Origin: Sediminibacterium ginsengisoli
Lineage (GTDB): Bacteria > Bacteroidota > Bacteroidia > Chitinophagales > Chitinophagaceae
Length of the DNA stretch: 64,000 bases
Direction of reading: 5' to 3'
NCBI RefSeq assembly: GCF_900167075.1
Contig: NZ_FUWH01000007.1
Span: 124,001 to 188,000 of the forward strand
Of this stretch, positions 34,852-43,220 are shown piece by piece; the stretch's first letter is position 1, and the number at the start of each line of letters is the position of its first letter. The position numbers were made by a program, and so were the translations under genes. The notes beneath the pieces are model-generated. The model ran no database searches, was not told where the DNA came from, and saw only the letters and a program-made list of their open reading frames with translations.

Positions 34852-35589
34852 TTAAATGGTCATACCGCCGTCCATGAGGAAGTCGGCACCGGTAATATAA
34901 TCGGCGTGTTCGCTGCTGAGGAACACAACCATTTTAGCCACCTCTTCCGGCTTACCAATTCTTTTCAGCGGTACCACATCCACCAGATCCTCCCAGATAG
35001 CATTGGCGGTTACTTCACCGTAAGAATGATGTAAGACATTTGTTCTGGTAGGTCCAGGGCTTATGGTATTAACCCGGATCTTCCTGCCACTAAGCTCTGC
35101 GGCAGCCGTTTTTGCGATCGAATTAAGGGCCGCTTTGCTGGCCTGGTAAACAGAACTCTGCGGCTTGTGCATAAAAGCCGTATTGGAAGACAGAAATATA
35201 ACGGATGCACCATCACTCAGTACAGGAACCAGTTTGCTTAAAGTAAAATAGGCACCGCGGAAATTGATATCCATAACCGTATCGAAGTTCTGCTCGCTTT
35301 CATTTTCGATCAGGCCGGCGGCACCGGTAATCCCGGCGTTAATGAAAAGGATATCTATTTTACCAAAAGTTTCTGCAATATGATCGCGCAGAGCTTCAAT
35401 GTCCTCTACCCGCGCCTGGTCAGCAACGAATGGCATGGATCCTGTTTCAAGTGCTGCCTGTTCTGTAGCGTCCTTTCTTCTGCCCGTGATCAGTACGGTA
35501 GCGCCCTGTCTGACCAGCTCTCTGGCAGTTGCAAGACCTATGCCGCTATTGCCGCCTGTTATCACTGCCTTTTTGTTTTTCAATTCCAT
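34852..35589 (-). CDS. Classical short-chain dehydrogenase/reductase
   Basis: 245 aa from ATG 35589 (MELKNKKAVITGGNSGIGLA). An upstream in-frame Met at 35649 lies inside the divergent operator and is not used. Motifs: TGGNSGIG (cofactor), NAG (INAGITGAAG), catalytic Ser in FLSSNTAF, and Tyr/Lys in VYQASKAAL. The C-terminal YITGADFLMDGGM is typical. NADPH preference is plausible from the Arg following (ITGRRKDATE). It is divergent from an HxlR regulator, which likely controls it. Role probably in carbonyl or quinone reduction. Confidence 0.93.
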   Translation of the reverse strand: MELKNKKAVITGGNSGIGLATARELVRQGATVLITGRRKDATEQAALETGSMPFVADQARVEDIEALRDHIAETFGKIDILFINAGITGAAGLIENESEQNFDTVMDINFRGAYFTLSKLVPVLSDGASVIFLSSNTAFMHKPQSSVYQASKAALNSIAKTAAAELSGRKIRVNTISPGPTRTNVLHHSYGEVTANAIWEDLVDVVPLKRIGKPEEVAKMVVFLSSEHADYITGADFLMDGGMTI

Positions 35590-35621
35590 GATTTGATAAT
35601 TTTGAGCAAAGGTATCCGTTA

Positions 35622-35662
35622 ACTGGTATACATTTGTAACCAGTATCATGTAGTATACCAGT
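35622..35662. promoter_or_regulatory. Divergent operator between SDR and HxlR genes
   Basis: ACTGGTATAC (35622-35631) and GTATACCAGT (35653-35662) are perfect inverted copies 21 nt apart; a central ACCAGTATCA (35639-35648) is a related half-site. The arrangement lies midway between the two divergent starts (35589 and 35679), as expected for a dimeric HxlR-type regulator acting on both promoters. Confidence 0.65.
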
Positions 35663-35678
35663 AATCAATCGTTGAATC

Positions 35679-36023
35679 ATGGCCAGAAACCAGCAGCAGG
35701 AACTTAAAGCATTACAGGACACCTTGTACTTTATCGGCGGTAAATGGCGGATCCCTATCATCAATTCGATCTGTAACGGGAACCGCCGCTTCCGCGAGAT
35801 CGAACGTAGTATTCCGGGCATCACGACCCGGATGTTATCAAAAGAGTTAAAGGAAATGGAGCAGAGCAAACTGCTCAAAAGAACCGTGTACGATGAAACA
35901 CCGGTATTGGTCGAATATGCGCCCACCGAGCACTGCCGGTCCTTTGGAAAAGTGATAGCTGAAATGATCCGTTGGGGTAAGGGTCACCGTGAAGTGGTGA
36001 TCAGGGGGAATAAGGCAAAGTAA
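35679..36023 (+). CDS. HxlR-family winged-helix transcriptional regulator
   Basis: 114 aa, the usual HxlR length. ALQDTLYFIGGKWRIPIIN (residues 9-27) opens the HxlR domain, and RFREIERSIPGITTRMLSKEL is its recognition helix region, with the wing at LLKRTVYDETPVLVEYAPT. The Cys at about 24-31 of redox-sensing relatives appears as NSICNG, so an oxidation or electrophile response is possible. Divergent from the SDR gene. Confidence 0.93.
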   Translation: MARNQQQELKALQDTLYFIGGKWRIPIINSICNGNRRFREIERSIPGITTRMLSKELKEMEQSKLLKRTVYDETPVLVEYAPTEHCRSFGKVIAEMIRWGKGHREVVIRGNKAK

Positions 36024-36446
36024 ATGGCAGGCTGGACGCTTATCCAGTTTTTATCATTCCCATCAATCGCTGCAATCGGATTTGTCCCATTTCATCAGTG
36101 TGTTCCAGGATGGTAGTAGTTGATATTGGTACCACAACTCATTTTGCTTGTAAATTGTTACCCATTCCTCGAAATACTTTACGATTACCCTCTCCTGTAC
36201 CGGGATTTCAGTTTCCCCTTTATGTCGGACAAGTGTCTGGTCAAACTTCTCATTTGCCATATCCTGTTCAATCAGTACGGCTGTTTTCTTGGCTTGTGCA
36301 ATGTTGGTCTGGTTATCCTTTCCCAATTTTGAAGTGAATGGTCAAATTTGGCGGCTTTAAGCATTTTAAATGGATACTTAGGAAAATCGATAAGAAGTGC
36401 TGTGAAAAGCTAAAATTTCCAGTATTTACAAGATTTATCCCAATAA
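36024..36446. other. Intergenic stretch left of the tRNA, with one doubtful frame
   Basis: The only open frame is on the minus strand, 36326-36063, beginning with TTG and reading GKDNQTNIAQAKKT...; the first Met codon would leave 65 residues (MANEKFDQTLVRHK onward). The composition looks protein-like (amphipathic, Trp- and Tyr-containing end), but there is no known domain, no good start and no partner. It could be a gene fragment. Otherwise nothing is seen before the tRNA terminator. Confidence 0.3.
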
Positions 36447-36474
36447 AAAACCTCAACATTTCTGTTGAGGTTTT
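36447..36474 (-). terminator. Terminator of tRNA-Pro
   Basis: Perfect 12-bp stem AAAACCTCAACA/TGTTGAGGTTTT (36447-36458 and 36463-36474), GAAA loop on the minus strand, followed there by TTATTG after the U-rich stem end. It begins 3 nt after the tRNA 3' end. Confidence 0.9.
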
Positions 36475-36477
36475 CAG

Positions 36478-36551
36478 TCGGGAAGACAGGATTCGAACCT
36501 GCGACCCCCTGGTCCCAAACCAGGTGCGCTACCGGCCTGCGCTACTTCCCG
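36478..36551 (-). tRNA. tRNA-Pro (anticodon UGG)
   Basis: 74 nt on the minus strand. Acceptor stem CGGGAAG/CTTCCCG with discriminator A; D arm GCGCAGGCCGGTAGCGC; anticodon stem CCTGG/CCAGG enclosing TTTGGGA, anticodon TGG; T arm GCAGG-TTCGAAT-CCTGT. CCA is not encoded, as is common in this phylum. All arms pair fully. Confidence 0.97.
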
Positions 36552-36681
36552 GGCCATGTTCAAGCATCGCTGCTTTCACATCAGGGACGCAAAAGTAGGG
36601 GAATAAGATTTACCTGCAAAAAAATTGTGGAATTATATTGAGAAAAGAAAACCGGAAGCCATAGGCCTGGTTTCCAGCATC

Positions 36682-36900
36682 TTACAGCACCACCTGCCAG
36701 CGGTTGTCCATATCCAGCATATATGTAAGCCCGTTGCTCATCACATATTGCTTCCGGCCGGACTTATCTTCCTCTACCCGCAGTTCGTGTACGGGTCTGC
36801 CGCCATTCTCACGTTTCAGGAAACGCAGCAATGCTGCCGGATCTGGTTTTACGTCCTGCAGCCATTCCTCGTCCTGCTCTCTTACAAATGCCTGGCTCAT
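36682..36900 (-). CDS. Small conserved cytoplasmic protein, 72 aa
   Basis: Starts at ATG 36900 (MSQAFVREQDEEWLQDVKP); an in-frame ATG two codons upstream is possible. Acidic, without signal or membrane segment. The Leu-rich middle (ALLRFLKRENGG) and the YVMSNGLTYMLDMDNRWQ end give a compact alpha/beta look. Short proteins with this start are widespread hypothetical proteins in Bacteroidota; function unknown. Confidence 0.72.
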   Translation of the reverse strand: MSQAFVREQDEEWLQDVKPDPAALLRFLKRENGGRPVHELRVEEDKSGRKQYVMSNGLTYMLDMDNRWQVVL

Positions 36901-37084
36901 AATCACTGTTTATACTGCAAGATAAAAAAACAGGGCCTTAAATAGATTGCCTGACAAAGCGTGGGCTGTAGAAAAAAATACGCAACAGCGCTTCGGGCAG
37001 CCTGAGAGAGGTTTCCAGCCTGTTTTCGGCCTTTACGGATGTATGGCATGTATTTTTTCGTTTCCGTATGTAAATCTTGTCTTT

Positions 37085-37855
37085 ATGAAAGCAATCTGGA
37101 CAGGCAGCATCGGGTTCGGGCTGGTGAATATTCCCATTAAACTGTACAGCGCTGTGGAGAACAGTGAGCTCGACCTGGATATGCTCGATAAAAAAGACCA
37201 CGCCAACATCAAATTCAAGCGTGTGAATGAAAAAACCGGCAAGGAAGTGGCCTGGGAAAATATTGTGCGGGGATACCTGATGGATGATAAATATGTTATA
37301 TTGGATGACAAGGATTTTGAAGGTGCCGCACCGGAAAAAACAAAGATCATAGAAATAGCCGAGTTCATAGACATCAGCGAGATCAACAGCATGTATTATG
37401 AAATGCCCTATTACGCAGAACCGGAAAAGAACGGAGCCAAAGCCTATACATTGCTGAGAGATGCACTGAAGAAATCAGGGAAAGCCGGTTTGGGAAGTTT
37501 TGTATTGAGAACCAAGGAAAGCCTCTGTATCATTAAAGCAGAGGATGATGTAATGGTGATCAACAGGATCCGTTTTGCACAGGAGATCAGGCAGCCGGAA
37601 CTCAAAATACCGGCCACAACCAGTAAACCCGCAGAAATAAAAATGGCCATGGAACTGATCAAACAGCTGAGCGGAAGTTTTGATATTTCGAAATACAAAG
37701 ACACTTATACCGAAAAACTGATGAAGATCATCCGCGCTAAATCGAAAGGCAAACAAACCGCCGCTCCTACCCTGAAAGTGGTTCATTCCAAAGCTACCGA
37801 CCTGATGGCACAGCTGAAGGCAAGCCTCGGAGGTTCACGCAAAAAAGCATCCTGA
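37085..37855 (+). CDS. ku: Ku protein, non-homologous end joining
   Basis: Homodimeric ring that binds double-strand DNA ends and recruits LigD. 256 aa from ATG 37085 ([23 protein letters not shown]), the classic bacterial Ku start; earlier in-frame residues do not fit. Further signatures: [21 protein letters not shown] near 43-63, [26 protein letters not shown] shown here as LRTKESLC and [10 protein letters not shown], and a Lys-rich C-terminal tail that binds DNA (AKSKGKQ). TGATG overlap with ligD. First gene of a three-gene operon. Confidence 0.97.
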   Translation: MKAIWTGSIGFGLVNIPIKLYSAVENSELDLDMLDKKDHANIKFKRVNEKTGKEVAWENIVRGYLMDDKYVILDDKDFEGAAPEKTKIIEIAEFIDISEINSMYYEMPYYAEPEKNGAKAYTLLRDALKKSGKAGLGSFVLRTKESLCIIKAEDDVMVINRIRFAQEIRQPELKIPATTSKPAEIKMAMELIKQLSGSFDISKYKDTYTEKLMKIIRAKSKGKQTAAPTLKVVHSKATDLMAQLKASLGGSRKKAS

Positions 37856-40395
37856 TGACACTTACTACTTATAACAAGAAAAGGAATTTCCATAAAACTT
37901 CCGAGCCTGCCGGTAAAGTATCGGCAGCAGATCAGCTGCGTTTTGTAGTACAGCGCCATCATGCCTCGCATATACATTATGATTTCAGGCTGGAACTGGA
38001 TGGCGTACTTAAAAGCTGGGCGGTACCGAAAGGCCCGTCGTTGAACCCGGCCGACAAACGCCTTGCTATGCAGGTTGAGGATCATCCTGTTGATTATATC
38101 GGTTTCGAAGGAACCATCCCCGAAGGAAATTATGGCGCAGGTACCGTTGAAGTATGGGACCATGGCGCTTACATTCCGGTAGATGAAGCCGGCGAACCCA
38201 TCACCTCGGCTAAAGCAAAAAGTGCATTGAAAAAAGGGAGCATTAAATTTGAACTGAAAGGAAAAAAACTGAAAGGAGGCTTTGCACTGGTGAAGATCAA
38301 AAAAGATGAAGGCAAGGGAAACAGCTGGCTGCTGATCAAACACCGCGACCGGTATGCAACCGATAAAACCTATAACAGCGAGGATTTCAGTAAGAACAAA
38401 AAGAAAGAAGATAAAAAGGAAGCACCGTCAAAAAAGCCGAAAACCAGCGCAGTAAAAAAAAAGCCCGCACACGCTGAACCAGCTTCTGTAATCATCGGCG
38501 ATAAGAAGGTCAGTCATTATATCAAACCGATGCTTGCCAGCTCTGTTGAAGAAGCATTTGACCATGAAGACTGGATCTTTGAGCTGAAGATGGACGGTTA
38601 CCGTGCCATTGCAGAACTTGAAGATCATGAGATCAGGTTGTATTCGCGCAACGGGCTTTCCTTCCTGGAGAAATATTCGCCACTGGTAACTGCGCTTGAA
38701 AAAATAAAACACAGGCTGGTGATGGATGGTGAGATTGTATTGATTGATGAAAACGGCAAACCCAATTTCCAGGAACTGCAGCATTACGATATCAATCAGA
38801 CCAGCCTTCCCCTCGTCTATTATGTGTTCGACCTGCTTTCTTACGAAGGCGAAAGCCTCGAAGAAATACCGCTGACCGAGCGCAAAAAACTACTCAGAAA
38901 AATACTCGGAAACAACGGCATCATCCGCTACTGCGATCATATTGAAAAAAACGGCATGGCATTTTTCAAAAAAGCATCAGCCGCAGGAATGGAAGGTATC
39001 ATTGCCAAAAGAAAAGACAGTTTTTATCATCCGGGCATCAGAACAAAAGAATGGCTGAAGATTAAACATCTGCAAACGCATGAAGCGGTTATAGCCGGCT
39101 ATACCAGTCCACGTGGCAGCAGACAGCATTTCGGTGCACTGATACTTGGTAAATACAATAACGGCAAGCTTGAATACATCGGTCATACAGGCACCGGTTT
39201 CAATACCCAATCACTGAAGGATCTTGCCGCTTTGATGAAGCCGCTCATTACAACACAATCCCCCTTCGGTAAGCCTGTAAAAGTAAATTCACCGGTTACC
39301 TGGGTAAAACCAAAGCTCGTGGCAGAGTTGAATTTTACGGAACTGACATCATCCAATATCATGCGTCATCCTGTTTTTATCCGTTTAAGACCGGATAGAA
39401 ACGCAAAAGAAATTACCATGAAAGAAACAACTGTAAAAGCCGCCCCGAAGCGCATAAAAAAAGCTGTAGCTCCTGAGGCCGCAGCCGAAAAGGAAAAGAC
39501 AATTACGGTGAACAGAAAACAGGTAACGCTCACTAATCTGGACAAAGTGTTCTGGCCCGATGAAGGTTATACCAAGGGCGATCTCATCACATTTTATGAT
39601 GAAATGTCGCCTTATATCCTTCCATACCTGGAAAACAGGCCTATGTCGCTGAAAAGAAACCCAAACGGCATTAAGGATGAAGGGTTCTTTCATAAAGATG
39701 CAGGTGAAAATGCGCCTGATTGGGTAAAGACAACGGATATCTATTCCGAATCTTCGGATAAAATCATTCATTATATCCTTTGCAACGATAAAGCCACCCT
39801 GTTATACCTCGCCAATCTTGGTTGTATTGAAATGAATCCCTGGAACTCCACTGTCAAAAAACCAGGATCGCCCAGCTACCTGGTGATAGATATAGATCCG
39901 TCTTCCGGAAACTCGTTCGACCAGGTGATAGAAGTGGCGCGTGCTACAAAGGAAGTACTGGATAAAGCCGGTGCCCTATCCTATTGTAAAACATCAGGCG
40001 CTACCGGCCTGCATGTATATGTTCCGATGGGTAATAAATATGATTATGATACGGTAAAGGATTTTGCCCACATCATTGCATCACTGGTACATGAGCAGGT
40101 ACCGCGGTTTACGAGTCTTGAAAGATCTTTATCCAAACGCGGTAAAAAAATCTATGTGGATTACCTGCAGAACCGCACGGGACAGACACTTGCTTCAGCA
40201 TATAGTCTGAGGCCCAAAGAGGGTGCAACAGTATCAACTCCGCTCGATTGGAAAGAAGTAAAAACGGGTCTCCATCCTTCCATGTTCACGATTCAGAATA
40301 TATTCAAACGCATTGAAAAAAAAGGCGACCTGTTTGAGGGTGTTTTTGGAAAAGCAACCGACATCAGATCCTGTCTGAAAAAATTAGGCGTATGA
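37855..40395 (+). CDS. ligD: ATP-dependent DNA ligase D with phosphoesterase, ligase and polymerase domains
   Basis: 846 aa, domain order phosphoesterase, ligase, polymerase. The 3'-phosphoesterase domain (about 1-190) has ASHIHYDFRLELDG (His41, Asp43) and GTIPEGNYGAGTVEVWD. A Lys-rich linker (about 185-205) precedes the ligase core, with adenylated Lys245 in ELKMDGYR and EGIIAKR later. The polymerase/primase domain starts near 552 (TNLDKVFWP), with the metal-binding DID in LVIDIDPSSG near 675-680. It ligates and processes ends bound by Ku. Overlaps both neighbours (1 and 4 nt). Confidence 0.97.
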   Translation: MTLTTYNKKRNFHKTSEPAGKVSAADQLRFVVQRHHASHIHYDFRLELDGVLKSWAVPKGPSLNPADKRLAMQVEDHPVDYIGFEGTIPEGNYGAGTVEVWDHGAYIPVDEAGEPITSAKAKSALKKGSIKFELKGKKLKGGFALVKIKKDEGKGNSWLLIKHRDRYATDKTYNSEDFSKNKKKEDKKEAPSKKPKTSAVKKKPAHAEPASVIIGDKKVSHYIKPMLASSVEEAFDHEDWIFELKMDGYRAIAELEDHEIRLYSRNGLSFLEKYSPLVTALEKIKHRLVMDGEIVLIDENGKPNFQELQHYDINQTSLPLVYYVFDLLSYEGESLEEIPLTERKKLLRKILGNNGIIRYCDHIEKNGMAFFKKASAAGMEGIIAKRKDSFYHPGIRTKEWLKIKHLQTHEAVIAGYTSPRGSRQHFGALILGKYNNGKLEYIGHTGTGFNTQSLKDLAALMKPLITTQSPFGKPVKVNSPVTWVKPKLVAELNFTELTSSNIMRHPVFIRLRPDRNAKEITMKETTVKAAPKRIKKAVAPEAAAEKEKTITVNRKQVTLTNLDKVFWPDEGYTKGDLITFYDEMSPYILPYLENRPMSLKRNPNGIKDEGFFHKDAGENAPDWVKTTDIYSESSDKIIHYILCNDKATLLYLANLGCIEMNPWNSTVKKPGSPSYLVIDIDPSSGNSFDQVIEVARATKEVLDKAGALSYCKTSGATGLHVYVPMGNKYDYDTVKDFAHIIASLVHEQVPRFTSLERSLSKRGKKIYVDYLQNRTGQTLASAYSLRPKEGATVSTPLDWKEVKTGLHPSMFTIQNIFKRIEKKGDLFEGVFGKATDIRSCLKKLGV

Positions 40396-41381
40396 AAAAG
40401 AAACATACATTTAAAAATATCTGGGAAGTACTTAAGAATGCGATCGATGGTTTTTCCGATGACAAAGTAACCAAACTCAGCGGCTCGCTGGCTTACTACA
40501 CGGTATTCTCCATGGGCCCGTTGCTGATCGTGATCATTTCGCTTTGTGCTTTATTTCTCGGCAGGGAAGCGGTTGAAGGAAGGATCTATGCGCAGCTTGC
40601 AGAGTTTGTGGGAAGCGATACAGCCGCGCAGCTTCAGCAGATCATCAGGAATGCATCCGTAAGCGGGAAAGGCAAAACAGCGGCCATTATAGGCGGCGCA
40701 ACGCTGCTCATCGGTGCTACAACAGTATTCGGCGAGATCCAGGACTCTATCAACGGGATCTGGGGTTTAAAGCCCAAGCCAAAAAAAGGCTGGCTGAAAA
40801 TGATACAGAACAGGTTCCTCTCCTTTTCGGTGATCGTAAGTCTTGGTTTTCTGCTGCTGGTTTCTTTATCCATCAGCACAGTAATAGAAGGTTTCAGCAA
40901 CAGTTTAAGAAACGCATACCCGGATGTAACGGTAGTTGTGTTTTATATCCTGAACCTGGTGATCACACTGGCAGCTACCACCCTCATTTTTGCCGTGATC
41001 TTTAAGGTATTACCCGATGCAGACATACGGTGGAAAGATGTAATGACCGGTGCCGTCACTACTGCCATCCTGTTTATGATCGGCAAATTCGGCATCTCGT
41101 TTTACATCAGCAAAAGCAATGTAGGCAGTACTTACGGAACTGCGGGATCACTGGTAGTATTACTGCTTTGGGTTTATTATTCTTCCATTATTCTGTATTT
41201 CGGTGCTGAGTTCACAAAAGCCTATGCCGTTCAATTCGGCAGAGCCATTCATCCGGCACCTTATGCAGTAACGGTAAGGCAGGAAGAAGTGGAAACAGGC
41301 AAGAAAACTGTCCAGGCAAAAGAAGCGGAAGTCCAGGCCGTAAAAGAAGAAGCAAAAGCGACTGAGCAAAAGAACAGTTGA
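40392..41381 (+). CDS. YihY/BrkB-family inner-membrane protein
   Basis: 329 aa with six predicted membrane helices. The N-terminus has KLSGSLAYYTVFSMGPLLIV, and the later LKPKPKKGWLKMIQNRFLSF, WKDVMTGAVTTAILFMIGK and GSTYGTAGSLVVLLLWVYYS are the YihY signature blocks. The family was once misnamed ribonuclease BN; it is now thought to be a transporter-like protein of unknown substrate. A Glu/Lys/Ala-rich tail (290-329) is unusual. It overlaps ligD by 4 nt, so it is co-transcribed with the repair genes; a repair role is not known. Confidence 0.92.
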   Translation: MKKKHTFKNIWEVLKNAIDGFSDDKVTKLSGSLAYYTVFSMGPLLIVIISLCALFLGREAVEGRIYAQLAEFVGSDTAAQLQQIIRNASVSGKGKTAAIIGGATLLIGATTVFGEIQDSINGIWGLKPKPKKGWLKMIQNRFLSFSVIVSLGFLLLVSLSISTVIEGFSNSLRNAYPDVTVVVFYILNLVITLAATTLIFAVIFKVLPDADIRWKDVMTGAVTTAILFMIGKFGISFYISKSNVGSTYGTAGSLVVLLLWVYYSSIILYFGAEFTKAYAVQFGRAIHPAPYAVTVRQEEVETGKKTVQAKEAEVQAVKEEAKATEQKNS

Positions 41382-41393
41382 TGAATCAATCGT

Positions 41394-41780
41394 TTATATC
41401 CGTGTATATGTGGATGTATACCTGTCCACCGGCTTTTCCTTGTACCTGATCTTCACGTCACCTGAATTCCCGTTGGCATAAATCCGGGGCGAACGGGTAT
41501 CCAAAGCATTGTATTTGGGTGTGGAAGGTTGCTTATGCTTTTGAGATGGCTGCGGTTGCCCGTGGAAGATATTATCCACGGTAGGAAACGCATCATAATC
41601 CGGCTCTAAAACATCGGAAGTAGTGAACAGGTAGGTGCGCCTGTAGCAATGACTACAACGGTATCTTTTTATCGGTAGCCAAAAGAACAATTTTTTAATT
41701 ACCATTGCCCTTTCGACACGAGTATCCAGTGTGCCTTTTTTACATTTACGGCACTGTCTTGACTGATGCACAGTTTTCAT
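41394..41780 (-). CDS. Small zinc-ribbon-like membrane-region protein, 128 aa
   Basis: The first 50 residues carry two Cys pairs, CRKCKKG and YRCSHCYRR, likely a zinc ribbon, with a basic hydrophobic stretch FFWLP between them. The rest is polar, Pro- and Gln-rich, with a low-complexity middle (QPQPSQKHKQPS) and a basic end. No known domain beyond the Cys motif. Convergent with the Ku operon. Could bind nucleic acid or another protein. Confidence 0.65.
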   Translation of the reverse strand: MKTVHQSRQCRKCKKGTLDTRVERAMVIKKLFFWLPIKRYRCSHCYRRTYLFTTSDVLEPDYDAFPTVDNIFHGQPQPSQKHKQPSTPKYNALDTRSPRIYANGNSGDVKIRYKEKPVDRYTSTYTRI

Positions 41781-41870
41781 TAAAATTGGATTCTGCTATG
41801 AATAAACTGTCGGATATTGGATCGTCAGCCTAAAAGTACAGGTAAGAATAGCTTTTTACAATAGGAAATA

Positions 41871-41912
41871 CATAAAAGCGCCCGTTTTTTTTAGAAAACG
41901 GGCGCTTTTATG
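41871..41912 (-). terminator. Strong terminator at the end of the polysaccharide operon
   Basis: 18-bp stem CATAAAAGCGCCCGTTTT/AAAACGGGCGCTTTTATG (41871-41888 and 41895-41912), 6-nt loop. U-rich on both sides, so it can work in both directions; it lies 68 nt after the stop of the last minus-strand polysaccharide gene. Confidence 0.9.
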
Positions 41913-41979
41913 TAAAAAATTACAGATTTCGTAAATATTGCTAGTTCATGAAATGGCTATCATTCACATGACAAGGTGA

Positions 41980-43056
41980 TTATGCTGCTTTCTGAAGATG
42001 GAACCTGCCTGCCGCCTTGCGCTTCGATTTCATGGTCCACAAAATAATATTGGTGCATAATGCCAATAACAGCAGGCCACAGATCAAAGGCATATTTCCT
42101 GCTTTCTGCAACAGGAAAACCATTGCTATACTCACAAGATTGATCAATATCAGTATAAGTGAAGATTGTATATGCGAGAATTTGAGATAAACAAGTCGAT
42201 GGTGCAGATGATTATTATCTGCTTTGAACGGGGATCTTTTTAACCAGAGACGCAGAAAAAATACACGTAATGTATCATATACCGGTATGATCAGGATACC
42301 GATGGCAATAGCCGGTGCCGAATGAAAACGAACTGCGGGAACAGCGCCATTTTTATTTAATTCAATAAAACGCACACTCAGGATGGCAAGGATAAAGCCA
42401 ATGGTAAGTGAACCTGAATCGCCCATAAAGATCTTTGCAGGCGAATAATTATAAAAAAGAAAAGCGATCAATGCACCGCCGAGTGCGAGCGCAAGCAGGC
42501 ATTCACCTTTATTGCCCATCATATAAAAGCAAACTGCATAGGTAAAGCATGCAATAACACCTATCCCTGTTGCAAGGCAATCTATACCATCGAGCAGGTT
42601 CATGGCATTATATAAAAAGATAGAAACAAGCATGGTAAACGCAACGCTTAACCATAATGGCAGTTCGTATATCCCGGCTAACCCGTAAAAACTGGTAATA
42701 CGTATGTCTGCCATATAAGCCATTATGAAAGCCGCAGCTATCTGTGCTACGATCTTTTTCATCGGATCCAGGCCTACCAGATCGTCTTTTACACCGATCA
42801 GGGCGATAATAAAAGAGCCGGCTATAAAATAGTTGAACCAGGGAACCAGTGAGGCTTTGATCAATATACCGGATCCAAGGAGTAAAGCCGTATAAATAGC
42901 AATGCCACCTAAATTCGGCGTTCGCTGTATATGTATTTTTCTTGTTTCGAGATTATCGTCGAAGAGATGCTTGATCTTTGATACATCTATTAATACCGGT
43001 ATCAGGAAGTATGTTACCAGGAATGTGAAAAACAGTATCGATAAAACAGATAGCAT
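41980..43056 (-). CDS. WecA/MraY-family undecaprenyl-phosphate phosphosugar transferase
   Basis: Integral membrane enzyme that starts glycan assembly by moving a sugar-1-phosphate to undecaprenyl phosphate. 358 aa with about 10-11 helices. Family motifs: RTPNLGGIAIY near 45-55, DLVGLDPMKKI near 90, LLDGIDCLATGIG near 150-165, IFMGDSGSLTIGF near 210, and the cytoplasmic NNHLHHRLV His motif near 282. Most similar to the WecA/TagO-type initiators. Being last in the transcript, it is unusual that the initiator gene comes at the 3' end of the locus. Sugar specificity cannot be read. Confidence 0.92.
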   Translation of the reverse strand: MLSVLSILFFTFLVTYFLIPVLIDVSKIKHLFDDNLETRKIHIQRTPNLGGIAIYTALLLGSGILIKASLVPWFNYFIAGSFIIALIGVKDDLVGLDPMKKIVAQIAAAFIMAYMADIRITSFYGLAGIYELPLWLSVAFTMLVSIFLYNAMNLLDGIDCLATGIGVIACFTYAVCFYMMGNKGECLLALALGGALIAFLFYNYSPAKIFMGDSGSLTIGFILAILSVRFIELNKNGAVPAVRFHSAPAIAIGILIIPVYDTLRVFFLRLWLKRSPFKADNNHLHHRLVYLKFSHIQSSLILILINLVSIAMVFLLQKAGNMPLICGLLLLALCTNIILWTMKSKRKAAGRFHLQKAA

Positions 43057-43220
43057 AAGCGTTTTCTTGTTTTTACAGACAATCCCGGGGGTGAAAGCAG
43101 ATAGTTTAGTACCGCTAATGTAAGATTATTACTACAATCCGCACCTTAATTATTTCTAATTTGTAGGATTTTACCTACACATTCAACTATAGTATAATAT
43201 AAAAACGTCGGAGGGGAAAT
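43057..43220. promoter_or_regulatory. Possible internal promoter with inverted repeat before the transferase gene
   Basis: An AT-rich 164-nt gap, the largest in the polysaccharide locus. TGTAGG-N6-CCTACA (43162-43179) is a perfect inverted repeat, lying in a TATA-rich setting. It could be an operator for a separate promoter of the phosphosugar transferase. No U-tract follows, so it is not a clear terminator. Confidence 0.4.

Noticed and set aside
36338-36598. Plus-strand frame of 86 codons ending in an Arg/Pro-rich stretch
   Set aside because: It reads through the tRNA-Pro gene in antisense; its EDRIRTCDPLVPNQ segment is a well-known false translation of tRNA regions.
41871-41912. Long inverted repeat considered as a mobile-element end
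   Set aside because: It has a terminator layout (GC-rich stem, U-rich flanks) at an operon end, and no transposase or target duplication is seen.
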